This document shows, in pieces, positions 7,684 to 15,899 of a DNA stretch of 64,000 nucleotides. A model generated the notes under the pieces. That model was not told the DNA's origin. It saw nothing but the letters and a program-made list of their open reading frames with translations, and made no database searches. This stretch comes from Rhizobium sp. CCGE531 (GTDB taxonomy: Bacteria > Pseudomonadota > Alphaproteobacteria > Rhizobiales > Rhizobiaceae): positions 496,001-560,000 of the forward strand of contig NZ_CP032686.1 of NCBI RefSeq assembly GCF_003627795.1. Reading direction: 5' to 3'. A program made the translations under genes and the position numbers. Position 1 is the first letter of the stretch; the number at the start of each line of letters is the position of its first letter.

Positions 7684-8727
7684 ATGGTCATGAACACCTC
7701 CCTGAACATAGGACGCAATCCAGGCTCAACTTGGCTCCTGGCAATTAGCGCTGTCTTCGCGCTCCTCTCACTGGTGCTGGCGTTATTCCTCGGGGTTGTC
7801 GACATTCCTGCTTCCGATATTGGCGCGGTGTTGACGGGCCATGGTTCTCCTGAAGCGCAATCCATCATCATGGATATACGCCTGCCGCGAATTTTGACGG
7901 GGGTTTTGGCGGGCATCCACCTTGCCGTCGCCGGTCTCCTGCTTCAGACCATTACGCGCAATCCATTGGCCGACCCCTCCATTATGGGGGTCTCTCAAGG
8001 AGCGACCCTTTCTGTGACGGTCTTTCTTGTCTTCACCGTCTACAGTGGAGATCCGGGGTCGAACACACTGGCAGCGCTTCCCGTGGAGTGGCTACCGGCA
8101 GTCGGCATGCTTGGCGGGCTCGTGGCCGGCGGCATTATCTATCTCCTCGCGTTTCGCCTCGATCTGGGGCCGCTTCGGATTACTCTTTGCGGCATCGCGA
8201 TCGGCGCCGTGCTCCACGCCCTGGCAATCGGGCTGATGGCGGGATGGGGATCTTCCCGCATAGAAATCCTCCTGGAATGGCTGTCCGGCAGTCTCTACGC
8301 CCGCAGCTGGGAACATGCAGAGTTCCTTTTTCCGTTCACGGTTGTCGGTCTGGCCGTTTTGCCTCTCGTGCGCAGACCCCTGGATTTGTTGCGCTTCGAG
8401 GCTCCGGTCGCCCGCTCATTCGGGCTCGCCTACCGCCGGCAGTTCTCGATCGTCCTGCTACTATCCTGCAGCCTTGCCGCCAGCGCTGTCGGTGCCGTCG
8501 GGCCGGTTGTTTTCGTTGGTCTCGTCATTCCCCATCTTGCCTGCTTTATTGCTGGCAAGCGTTTCACCCTCGTTCTGCCACTGACGATTGCTCTTGGCGC
8601 GATTGTGGTCACGCTCGGAGATCTGATCGGCCGCCTGATCGGCCAAGCCGATGAAATCCCGCTCGGCGTGGTCGCTGCACTTTGCGGTGTTCCCGTCCTC
8701 ATCGCTCTTCTGCGCAAAATGCCGTGA
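7684..8727 (+). CDS. FecCD family ABC transporter permease, second subunit
   Basis: About 347 residues, a paralogue of the preceding permease: IRLPRILTGVLAGIHLAVAG near residue 60, then TITRNPLADPSIMGVSQGA, and a C-terminal AVGPVVFVGLVIPHLA coupling-loop block. It starts 5 bases after the previous stop; the second ATG at 7690 has better spacing from the AAGGG at 7677 and may be the real start. It pairs with the first permease into a heterodimeric importer channel, as in FecC/FecD or FepD/FepG. Confidence 0.88.
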   Translation: MVMNTSLNIGRNPGSTWLLAISAVFALLSLVLALFLGVVDIPASDIGAVLTGHGSPEAQSIIMDIRLPRILTGVLAGIHLAVAGLLLQTITRNPLADPSIMGVSQGATLSVTVFLVFTVYSGDPGSNTLAALPVEWLPAVGMLGGLVAGGIIYLLAFRLDLGPLRITLCGIAIGAVLHALAIGLMAGWGSSRIEILLEWLSGSLYARSWEHAEFLFPFTVVGLAVLPLVRRPLDLLRFEAPVARSFGLAYRRQFSIVLLLSCSLAASAVGAVGPVVFVGLVIPHLACFIAGKRFTLVLPLTIALGAIVVTLGDLIGRLIGQADEIPLGVVAALCGVPVLIALLRKMP

Positions 8728-8734
8728 GATCCTT

Positions 8735-9532
8735 ATGTTGCTCTCCTGTTCGAGATTGTCTGTCACCTATGGTCGCCGCAAGGCATTGAATGCTTTTAAT
8801 CTTTCACTTCAAAAAGGAGAGATCCGTGCGCTCATCGGACCGAATGGCTCGGGCAAGAGCACGGCACTACAGACGCTCGCCGGTCTCATTACTCCTGCCG
8901 AAGGAAAGGTTGAGATCGAATCCCGGCCGATCGGTTCCATGTCTCGCCGGCAATTGGCAAAACATCTGGCATTTCTGCCGCAACAGCCTTCGGCTCCCGA
9001 TGAAATGACGGTGGAACAGCTGGTCCGGCAAGGGCGATTCGCGCATGTCGGCCTGTTTCGCAGCTACGACCGTCATGACGAGGAAGCAATTCGGTGGGCG
9101 CTCGACAGCACTGGTCTTTCGGATTTTGCCGGCAGAAGCCTTCGCGAACTTTCCGGCGGCGAGCGTCAACGCGCCTGGATTTCCGCGGCTCTCGCCCAGG
9201 AAGCCGGAGTTCTACTTCTCGACGAACCCACATCATTCCTCGACATCGGCTATCAGATCGAAATCCTCGACCTTGTCTACCGCCTCAGCCGCGAGAAGGG
9301 GGTTGCCGTCATCATGTCGATCCACGACCTCAATCAGGCCATGTCGATTTGCGACCATATCTCGCTGCTCGAAAAGGGCGAACTCGTGTTCGATGGGGAA
9401 CCGAAAAGACTGGCCGACAGCGGGCTGATCGAGAAGGTGTTCCGCGTCAAAGGCAACTTCGTGCAGATCGCCCCCAATGCGCCTCCCCATTTCGACGTGG
9501 AGCTTGCACGCCGAACGTCGATCACGCCTTGA
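8735..9532 (+). CDS. FecE-type iron-chelate ABC transporter ATPase
   Basis: A 265-residue ABC ATPase with Walker A GPNGSGKST near residue 37, Q-loop LPQQP, signature LSGGERQR near residue 140, Walker B VLLLDEPTSFLD and a switch histidine in MSIHDLNQ. It supplies energy to the two FecCD permeases. The start is the ATG at 8735, 7 bases after the upstream stop; the longer open frame would run back into the permease gene. Its stop overlaps a decayed minus-strand ORF, so the operon ends here. Confidence 0.88.
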   Translation: MLLSCSRLSVTYGRRKALNAFNLSLQKGEIRALIGPNGSGKSTALQTLAGLITPAEGKVEIESRPIGSMSRRQLAKHLAFLPQQPSAPDEMTVEQLVRQGRFAHVGLFRSYDRHDEEAIRWALDSTGLSDFAGRSLRELSGGERQRAWISAALAQEAGVLLLDEPTSFLDIGYQIEILDLVYRLSREKGVAVIMSIHDLNQAMSICDHISLLEKGELVFDGEPKRLADSGLIEKVFRVKGNFVQIAPNAPPHFDVELARRTSITP

Positions 9533-9838
9533 TTAGGCGATATACCACCTTGGTCTGCGTATAATAGGTCAGGGCATCGGCAAAATCCGGTGTTCAGGCG
9601 TCAGGGGCATAGGGTACATGGGTCAGAGCGTTGTGAAACTCGACACCATGGGCATTTGGATCAATGATCCGATCTACCAGATCCCGGCGTGCTGCGAGCA
9701 ACTCCTCAAGCGTTACTTCCTCTATCATCAAGCCTTGGAAGTTCTGTCGAAACTCCTGTTCGATATCCTTTTGGCCCCGGCCTGGAACCGAGGCAATCGG
9801 GCTGTCATGACTGATGAGATATACGACATCGCACGATC
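9526..9838 (-). pseudogene. Decayed minus-strand ORF with an aldehyde-dehydrogenase-like tail
   Basis: One minus frame reads through about 100 codons from 9838 to 9526 with a single stop at 9595-9597. The last part, ADALTYYTQTKVVYR, resembles the extreme C-terminus of aldehyde dehydrogenases (YTQTK). The part before the stop (for example DVVYLISHDSPIASVPG) is protein-like, but I do not recognise it. No start codon fits, and upstream of 9838 coding character continues in another frame, suggesting a frameshift. The family call rests on a short tail. Confidence 0.4.
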
Positions 9839-10184
9839 AATCTGCTCGAATGTAAACTCGCGGCCGATTTGTGTTTTGAACAGCGGAAATTTGCATACCT
9901 ATTTGGTGCTGAGCGACAGTGTCTTGTCTATTTTGCGCAGGTGAGGAAATCTGGATCTTGTTTATCGTGAAGCCGCTGCGCTCCCCGATGCGCCATCAGT
10001 CGTTGGGCTTTGCAACAACGGGGCCGTTGGTTCGATTCATATCAAGAGCACTAAGACAATCTTGAACGTTCTCGGGAAGTATTGTCGTGGTCTGCCGCCT
10101 AGCGAAATGTGAAGCCGCTCAGTTTCTGATGTTCGGTCGTTAACTGAATATCATCTCGCTCGCTGTATGTGTTCGAAGACCTGA
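9839..10184. other. Stretch without a supported gene
   Basis: Between the decayed ORF and the truncated acyltransferase. The minus strand around 9840-9890 still reads like protein (GREFTFEQIDRAM) in a frame shifted against the neighbouring relic; nothing else was recognised. Confidence 0.4.
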
Positions 10185-10781
10185 ATGTTAGGTTACGCGG
10201 CCGTAATCGCCATCGTGACCTTTGTTGTCGGCGCTACTTTTCCGAATGCGACGACGGTTCTCAACATCGATGTACACGACTTTCCTCAATACCCACTAAT
10301 GTATGCCGCCGGAATTGCCGCATGGAGAGGTGACTGGTTGCGCCAGATACCATCACGTGTCGGAAGGCGGTGGTTGTGGAATGGCCTTTTGGCCGGTGGT
10401 GCGCTGTGGATCGTCCTGGTCGCTGCGGGCGGTGCCATGAGCGGCGACGTCTCCCCCTATGGCGGCGGTTGGCACTGGCAGGCTGCTGGCATGGACGCCT
10501 GGCGTTCATTCACGTGTCTTGCTGTGTCGTTAGGGGCAATCGCCCTATACCGAGACCACTTTGACAGCCAAGGACCCGTCGCGTGCTTCCTTACGCGCAA
10601 TGCGTTTGGCGTCTACGTCTTGCACGCGCCGATCTTGGTCGCGATTACACGGTTGCTGCACTTTTTACCGGCTTCCATTGGCGTCAAATTCGCGCTCGCC
10701 AGTCTGGGCGGCATCTTGGCAAGCTTCCTCATTGTCGGCTTTGTGGCCCGGCGAACCCCTGGTTTGCGCGCAGTTCTTTGA
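10185..10781 (+). pseudogene. Acyltransferase-3 family membrane protein, 5'-truncated
   Basis: 198 residues with about five hydrophobic helices and the late part of the acyltransferase-3 (OafA/NodX-like) fold: the RNAFGVYVLHAPILVAI segment, in which the Y-x-x-H-x-P pattern is characteristic, near residue 140. Complete members have about 350-400 residues and an N-terminal catalytic R/H region, missing here. The ATG at 10185 lacks a convincing ribosome-binding site, so this is probably the 3' half of a gene cut off by rearrangement. Family members O-acylate surface polysaccharides or Nod factors; a remaining function is unlikely. Confidence 0.65.
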
Positions 10782-11166
10782 AGGCTGGCTACGGGTCATT
10801 CACGACCGAGCCAAGCCAGCAGCGGGTCCAGCCATGTCCGTTATCCCGCCAAAACGAAATCGCAAAGACCCGCTCTGCTTCAGCCCGTATCGTCGGTGAA
10901 GCAAAGCTGGGGCAGCTGCGCACTCTGGTGGCAAAATGCGCCCTGTGCTCACCCACCCCGTTGATGAGTTGCGTTTGCTTCTCCGACGCGAGATTGTTGG
11001 TATCGGTCCAGCGAGATGGTTCAGCGGCATCGCGCCAGGCCGCATCGGGTATATTCTTTTCTCTGCGTGCGGATATCTTCAGGGTGAGGCCGACGTGAGC
11101 AGGTGACGGCAAGCGGCTTCTCGCAGATGACGGAGCACATGGCGCCGTATCAACCTCTCTATCTAA
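10782..11166. other. No supported gene
   Basis: Both strands carry open frames (for example 146 codons on the minus strand from 11229), but none shows a recognisable domain or ribosome-binding site. It separates the truncated acyltransferase from the conjugation-gene debris. Confidence 0.35.
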
Positions 11167-11799
11167 GAACCTCGGAAACCAGTTGCTGCCCCACAAGGGT
11201 GGAGCGAGGTTGCAGCGATTTTCTCGCAAGCCGTTCGTGAGGTTCCGGTGGAACCAGGTGCGTTGCGGCTCTATCGGGCGGAACGGCCGCGATCACTGTT
11301 GCCGGTGACGCTGGGATCATCGGCCCCGATTTTTACGCGCGATCGCGCGGAGGCGGCTGAGTTTGCGATAGCCCATGGCGGGTCGCTCGGCTACATCGAT
11401 GTTTTACCAGCCGACATGCACCGGATTGCGCCGGCGCGCTCACAATCCAGTTCCATAGCCGTTTCCGCTTCCGGCAATTGCGCAGCCAACCGTTTCGTTG
11501 TGCCACGTGAGCTCGCCGACACGGTGCGTCCTTTGCTGCGGGCCGAGGCGGAAGCGGTGAAGGTGCTCGAATTCCGCCAGCGCAGCGAGGCGGCAGCACG
11601 CCTGGTGGAGCAGACAGACAGAGACGGCGATCGCGATCAGGCTTCACGCGGTGTACTGCGCGATGACAGGCCGCAAGGCAACCGACCGGAAATCTCGGCG
11701 TCGTTGGCCGAGCAGCACCTAGCGGAATTGGTCGATCAATTTACGAAGGGAGAAAATAGTTTGGCAAATCATCAACGTGATGAAGACCTCGTTCGCTGA
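11167..11799 (+). pseudogene. Conjugation-associated protein fragment, 5'-truncated
   Basis: The frame is open from the stop at 11164 to the TGA at 11797. It reads as protein well before the first possible start (GWSEVAAIFSQAVREVPVEP upstream of the GTG at 11248), so the 5' end has been lost. The segment around GALRLYRAERPRS and the later charged, Gln/Arg/Glu-rich helix resemble C-terminal parts of large rhizobial plasmid-transfer proteins, but I cannot name a domain securely. The next two open stretches probably belong to the same former transfer region. Confidence 0.45.
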
Positions 11800-11970
11800 C
11801 ATGAATGAGCAGATGGAGATCATCAAGAAACATCTGCCATCGGATCGTCAGCCACAGATCGAGGAGTTGCATGGCAAGCTTCGTCTATCGCAAGCGCGCA
11901 TGCTGGCCATTCAGGAAGACATCGAGAAGAACCGCGGTGCGGTGGAGGGCGACGTTTTGTCGCTCCAGTC
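11777..11970 (+). pseudogene. 5' part of a frameshifted LPD7-type gene
   Basis: From the ATG at 11777 about 60 codons read as a charged helical protein (ADMNEQMEIIKKHLPSD and onward to QEDIEKNRGAVEGD). Coding character then passes into the frame of the following gene between about 11930 and 11970 (RRFVAPVKYEYRQF precedes the GTG at 11992), which implies a small indel. It overlaps the end of the preceding fragment by 23 bases, as coupled genes often do. Confidence 0.45.
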
Positions 11971-11991
11971 AAATACGAGTACCGCCAGTTC

Positions 11992-13455
11992 GTGGCGGAA
12001 GAACGCGGCGTGGTCATTCGTTATGTTACCCATAGGGAAAGCGGAAAGCAGGCTGTTGCCTTCACGGATCACGGCGACAAGGTCGAAATCAACACATGGA
12101 AAGATCGCGAGGCTGTCCTTGCTGCCATGCAGGTCGCTTCGCAAAAGTGGGGGAGCCTGACGATCAGTGGCACCGAAAGCTACAAGAGCCTCGCGATCGA
12201 GCTTGCTGCCGAGCATGGGTTCAAAATCACCAACCCCGAACTTCAGGAAAAGCTCGTGGCCGCAAATGAGCGAGCAGCGCAGCAACGCAATGCCAGTGCT
12301 GGTCTCGCGCCGGGGACGGCGCAGAAGGAGACCCCGGCCGAAGTGACCGGCACGCCTCAGCGAGAGGCGGCCGCTTCGGCGCCGATCACGGCCGAAAGAG
12401 CTGTAACGACGCAAGCAGAGCCGCCCTCCGCTCCGGTCATGGATGGCGACAAGATTAAGCCCGCCGATAGCGAACGCGCTTCGACCCTTGCGGCGATGCG
12501 CGCGGCAGCAGAAAAATGGGGTTCCATCAACGTCGATGGTACAGCACGGGACAAAGCCATCGCCGTGGAGCTTGCCGCCGAGCACGGGCTCAAGATTACC
12601 AATCCGGAGCTCCAGGAGCAGCTTGTAGTCGCGCAGAAGAAGGTGGAGGAGCGCCGGCGCAAGGAAGATGAGCGCGAACGGAAAGTCTCCGGCTTTAGCG
12701 ATGGATCGCTGGCTCAGCCGATTGAGAACGGCCAGACAAGCCGCGTCACCGCGCAGACCCGTTCGGGGATTTCGGGCGTATATCTTGAACATGGTGCCTC
12801 CCACTACGACAACGATCCGAAGAACGAGATGACGCCGCATGTCGATCTTAAGCGTGAGGATGGCAGGCGGATGCGCGTTTGGGGCGTTGGCCTGCCGGAT
12901 GCGCTCGGCAAGGCGAGCGTTCAGACAGGTGATAGCATCAACCTAGTGGTGACCGGCCGCGAAACCGTGGAAAAGGAAGTGCGGGTCATCGACAAGGCGA
13001 CCGGAAAGGAGCGGGTCGAGCGCCGGCCGGTGCAGCGCAATGTATGGGAAGCGAGTATTACGGAGAAGGCGGCCGACACGCAGACGGAGAATCCGATTGC
13101 GCGCAGCGACGCCGAGATCGCGGTCAACCTTCAGGTGGTGCGTGAGCGGACCGAAGCCGAAGCGCAGCGCGAAATCCGCCAAGCCGACCAAAGCACCGTC
13201 ACGCACGAGCGGCCGTTCGACGGCGGCGGTAGCGATCACGCCTACCGCACACAATCCGAAGCAGCGTCTGCGGTCCGGGCCGAGCGCTCCATCGAACAGA
13301 ACCCGTCAAAGCCGATACCGGCCGACATCAGCCAATCGCCCGAGATTGAACGACAGCGCCAAGCTCAGCATGAGTTGCTGAACGAGAAGCAGGCTAACCG
13401 GGAGACGGAGGCCAAGAAGGATAGAGAGCGCAACAAGCCGAAGCACCGCCAATGA
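11992..13455 (+). CDS. Conjugation-related protein with two LPD7-like repeats and a relaxase/primase-associated C-terminal domain
   Basis: 487 residues from a GTG, though coding sequence extends upstream in frame without a start, so the true N-terminus is probably lost to a frameshift. Two copies of an LPD7-like module (large polyvalent protein-associated domain of conjugation proteins) are visible: A-A-M-x-x-A-x-x-KWGS...LAAEHGxKITNPELQE at about residues 43-87 and again at about 164-208. Residues about 260-360 (SGVYLEHGASHYDNDP, RVWGVGLPDAL, VERRPVQRNVWEA) match the domain found at the end of TraA/TraC-like relaxase and primase proteins, where a DNA-processing role is presumed. The tail is Gln/Glu/Arg-rich. 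No relaxase motor or helicase motifs remain, so it is likely a fragment of a larger transfer protein. Confidence 0.6.
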   Translation: MAEERGVVIRYVTHRESGKQAVAFTDHGDKVEINTWKDREAVLAAMQVASQKWGSLTISGTESYKSLAIELAAEHGFKITNPELQEKLVAANERAAQQRNASAGLAPGTAQKETPAEVTGTPQREAAASAPITAERAVTTQAEPPSAPVMDGDKIKPADSERASTLAAMRAAAEKWGSINVDGTARDKAIAVELAAEHGLKITNPELQEQLVVAQKKVEERRRKEDERERKVSGFSDGSLAQPIENGQTSRVTAQTRSGISGVYLEHGASHYDNDPKNEMTPHVDLKREDGRRMRVWGVGLPDALGKASVQTGDSINLVVTGRETVEKEVRVIDKATGKERVERRPVQRNVWEASITEKAADTQTENPIARSDAEIAVNLQVVRERTEAEAQREIRQADQSTVTHERPFDGGGSDHAYRTQSEAASAVRAERSIEQNPSKPIPADISQSPEIERQRQAQHELLNEKQANRETEAKKDRERNKPKHRQ

Positions 13456-13497
13456 AAAGGCTTTTCCTCATCTAAGTCTATTTGAGCATGGCATGGT

Positions 13498-13722
13498 TCA
13501 TGCAGCATAGCCTGTCGCGAAGGTAAATCGGATTTCCTGATCGAGGATATCCGGATCTGTAAGCGCGATCCCTAAGTTCCCTGCCGCCGTGTCTATCAAA
13601 GCAATACGGACGTAGGATTTGTGATGACCACGCGGTTCGCACTGACGACTGGAGAACTCAACTGGCCATCCTGTCAACTGACACCAAGCGGGCGGCCGTT
13701 GGGTGTGAATCGGCGCGTTGTG
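13498..13722 (-). pseudogene. Unrecognised minus-strand gene remnant
   Basis: A minus frame is open for 75 codons, ending in a TGA at 13498. The last 40 residues (YVRIALIDTAAGNLGIALTD onward) look like genuine protein with balanced composition. There is no ATG or ribosome-binding site, so it is probably a C-terminal fragment. I do not recognise the family. Confidence 0.3.
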
Positions 13723-14058
13723 TCACCCGACGCCCACTGAAATTTCAACGGCGTGTCGTACATATCGGCGGAGCAACCCTATTCTGGTCCACAACCATAA
13801 GAAGATTTTGAAATAAAAAATATATCACAAGTACAGTAGGAAAGAAATTATATTAAAAATTGTATTAACGGATAAAGTATGTTAATGAAAAAATAGTTTT
13901 ACAAAAATCTTATAGCAAAGAAAACATAATATCGACCGCTATGCCACGAACGCCGCTTCTGAAAATACAGATTTTTTACAGATTAAATCGCTTTAATACT
14001 GTTGGTTCAAAATATATGCATGGACTGGATTCAGGGTTGAATGTAACGGGTAGAGGCC
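13723..14058. other. AT-rich intergenic region upstream of the LuxR-type gene
   Basis: From about 13795 to 14040 the sequence is strongly AT-rich compared with its neighbours, with runs of A and T and no open frame. This composition suits a promoter region for the regulator at 14059, or horizontally acquired DNA. No specific operator could be assigned. Confidence 0.5.
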
Positions 14059-14823
14059 ATGATGGGACAGTCGATTCCGAGTGAGAAATTTACATTAGAG
14101 CCGGGCGCAGGTAGCATTTCCGCCGGGGCATCCGGTGGTCTGAGGCCGTTTATTGCGGCAGGTATGCCCAAGTTGGATGAATGGGACGAATATGTTCTCC
14201 TCATCGATTCCCGTACGCTAGGTCGTGAGTGCCTGTCGAAGAACTTGATGGAGTGCGACTGTACACCACACATCGTGACCGTAGGCTCATTGGATGAGTG
14301 GCACGGGCTCAATATGCAGGCGTTGCCGTCCGCAATCCTCCTCATGATCGGTGGACGCAAGGCTTCTGAGATCGATGTCAGTACCACCATCCGTGCCTTG
14401 GTCGAGCAGTTTCAGACAAGTCCTGTGATCGTGGGTGCAGACGGCGATGAGCTTGGGCAGCTCTTGCATGCGCTGGAATGCGGCGCACGCGGTTATATCC
14501 CGACGAACGTCGGGATAAAGGTTGCCGCAGAAGCTGTGGCTCTTGCGCGCGCGGGCGGCATTTTCGTGCCAGCAAGCAGCTTGCTGGCTGCGAAAGAAGC
14601 ACTCGCTCCCGTGGCCGGCCGGAGCAACGCTCTCGACAATCTGTTTACACCGCGAGAAACCGTGGTTGCTGAAGCGTTACGGCGTGGCAAGGCAAACAAG
14701 ATCATCGCCTACGAGATGGGTCTTTGTGAAAGCACTATAAAGGTGCACATTCGCAATATCATGTCGAAGCTGAACGCGACAAATCGAACCGAAGTTGCAT
14801 ACAAGATCCGAGAACTCGTGTGA
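14059..14823 (+). CDS. LuxR/NarL-family response-regulator-like transcription factor
   Basis: 254 residues. The C-terminal 65 residues form a GerE/LuxR helix-turn-helix: TPRETVVAEALRRGKANKII, then YEMGLCESTIKVHIRNIMSK and LNATNRTEVA. The middle part (about residues 45-170) has the length and hydrophobic spacing of a receiver domain (YVLLIDSRTL, PVIVGADGD, ALECGARGYIP), but the expected acidic pocket and phospho-acceptor aspartate are not evident; the position reads LLMIGG. It is therefore probably a pseudo-receiver that senses something other than phosphorylation. No histidine kinase is adjacent. AGAGG precedes two consecutive ATGs at 14059 and 14062. Confidence 0.8.
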   Translation: MMGQSIPSEKFTLEPGAGSISAGASGGLRPFIAAGMPKLDEWDEYVLLIDSRTLGRECLSKNLMECDCTPHIVTVGSLDEWHGLNMQALPSAILLMIGGRKASEIDVSTTIRALVEQFQTSPVIVGADGDELGQLLHALECGARGYIPTNVGIKVAAEAVALARAGGIFVPASSLLAAKEALAPVAGRSNALDNLFTPRETVVAEALRRGKANKIIAYEMGLCESTIKVHIRNIMSKLNATNRTEVAYKIRELV

Positions 14824-14909
14824 TAGCAGTTGCGGCTTTGTGATCTGCACCCTGCGGCCGCGGAGGCTGCGCCCATGCCAGAGGCAGTTTGAAGTAGCCG
14901 CTCCGTATT

Positions 14910-15164
14910 TCAGCGTAGATGCAAATGCTTATGTGCAACACAGCACACATATAGCTGCGCTGCACGATAAATGATTTTCAATCGTCCATGAATCGGGCAT
15001 TGTGCTTGCAGTTGATGCATATGGCGGCCTTTTTCCTCCCAGTGCCGCCGCATTGACTGTTCCCCTCTGGCGGTTTTGAAACCTTCATACCTGAGGGCCT
15101 CGGATTTTTTCCGGCGGCCCATTTTTTCTTTGGGCTCCGTAAGCACTTTTGTTGAGGAAGGCAT
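14910..15164 (-). CDS. Small hypothetical protein following the toxin gene
   Basis: 84 codons whose ATG directly abuts the TAA of the toxin gene (TAAATG), which suggests co-translation. The first half is Lys/Arg-rich. In the second half another frame offers a 36-codon ORF starting MKVSKPPEG with a C-x11-C-x2-C pattern (CGG...CINC), like a small zinc ribbon, so the true reading frame is uncertain. No family recognised. Confidence 0.35.
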   Translation of the reverse strand: MPSSTKVLTEPKEKMGRRKKSEALRYEGFKTARGEQSMRRHWEEKGRHMHQLQAQCPIHGRLKIIYRAAQLYVCCVAHKHLHLR

Positions 15165-15458
15165 TTAATCGTCCCGGGTCGGCGGCCACTGGCGGGCGGT
15201 ATGGACGAGCGCCATTACCCATACCGTGTTTGCTGTTTCGTCCACTTCGTAGACGAGCCGGTAGCTCTCATGCGGGATGAATTCACGTGTGCCGGGGATC
15301 TTGCCCATACGGCCGAGCATCGGGAAATCGCCGAGCTTGCCGGCCGCCTCGCTGAACAGCTCGTCCATCTTGAGCGCTGCCCGCGGATTCTCGACGGCGA
15401 TGTAATCGACAATATCGGCTCGATCCTGTCGTGCCGCTGCAATCCAACGGACTTTCAC
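15165..15458 (-). CDS. ParE/RelE-superfamily toxin
   Basis: 97 residues with the RelE/ParE layout: N-terminal strand and helix with A-R-Q-D-R-A-D-I-V-D-Y-I, a central LGRMGKIPGTREF segment, then YRLVYEVDE and a terminal VWVMALVHTARQWPP strand carrying the usual ALVHTARQWP motif. Members either cleave ribosome-bound mRNA or inhibit gyrase; the ALVHTARQWP ending is commonest in the ParE branch. The GTG start at 15458 overlaps the antitoxin TGA by 4 bases (GTGA), the usual coupling in which the antitoxin is made first. Confidence 0.85.
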   Translation of the reverse strand: MKVRWIAAARQDRADIVDYIAVENPRAALKMDELFSEAAGKLGDFPMLGRMGKIPGTREFIPHESYRLVYEVDETANTVWVMALVHTARQWPPTRDD

Positions 15459-15748
15459 AGATCCGCTTCATCGATCCGGCGGCGCAGCTCCGCGCGGCGT
15501 GCCGTCGCTTCGGCTTCCACTTCCTCATTGGAGACATGCATACCGGCGTCACGCTGTCCGCGTGCGATCTCCACCTTGCGACGCAAGTAATCATCGTACT
15601 GCCGCGCCTCCTGGCGGCGGTTGATATATTCGCGCATCAGCTCGCGCAGGACCTGGGCCGCCGGCCGGTCATCCGCGGCGGCTTCGGCCATGAACGTATC
15701 GCGCAGCTCCGGCTCCAGTTTCATTGTAAAAACGGCTTTCGTCGACAT
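15455..15748 (-). CDS. Antitoxin of the ParE/RelE-type module
   Basis: 97 residues from the ATG at 15748, preceded by AGGAG at 7 bases; a longer frame exists, but this start has the only ribosome-binding site. The N-terminus (AVFTMKLEPELRDTFMAEA) is a ribbon-helix-helix type DNA-binding segment, and the C-terminal half is a charged helix (RRKVEIARGQRDAGMHVSNE) suited to wrapping the toxin. Such antitoxins neutralise the toxin and repress their own promoter, for which a palindrome is visible just upstream. Confidence 0.82.
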   Translation of the reverse strand: MSTKAVFTMKLEPELRDTFMAEAAADDRPAAQVLRELMREYINRRQEARQYDDYLRRKVEIARGQRDAGMHVSNEEVEAEATARRAELRRRIDEADL

Positions 15749-15770
15749 GGCAAACTCCTGCTTTGCTATC

Positions 15771-15785
15771 TCGAGTATATACCGA
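15771..15785. promoter_or_regulatory. Candidate autoregulatory operator of the toxin-antitoxin operon
   Basis: TCGAGTATATACCGA contains the palindrome GTATATAC flanked by TCG and CGA, 23 bases upstream of the antitoxin start and overlapping a likely -10 region. Ribbon-helix-helix antitoxins bind such short palindromes. Confidence 0.4.
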
Positions 15786-15899
15786 AGCATTACCTTTGTC
15801 GCCGACTTTCATCGCGGGCGAGCCGCCGGCCGATACCCTCTTGCCCGCTTCTGGCGGAGCAATTCCAGGAACAGGGCGACCGCCTCTTTCTCTTTCTCG

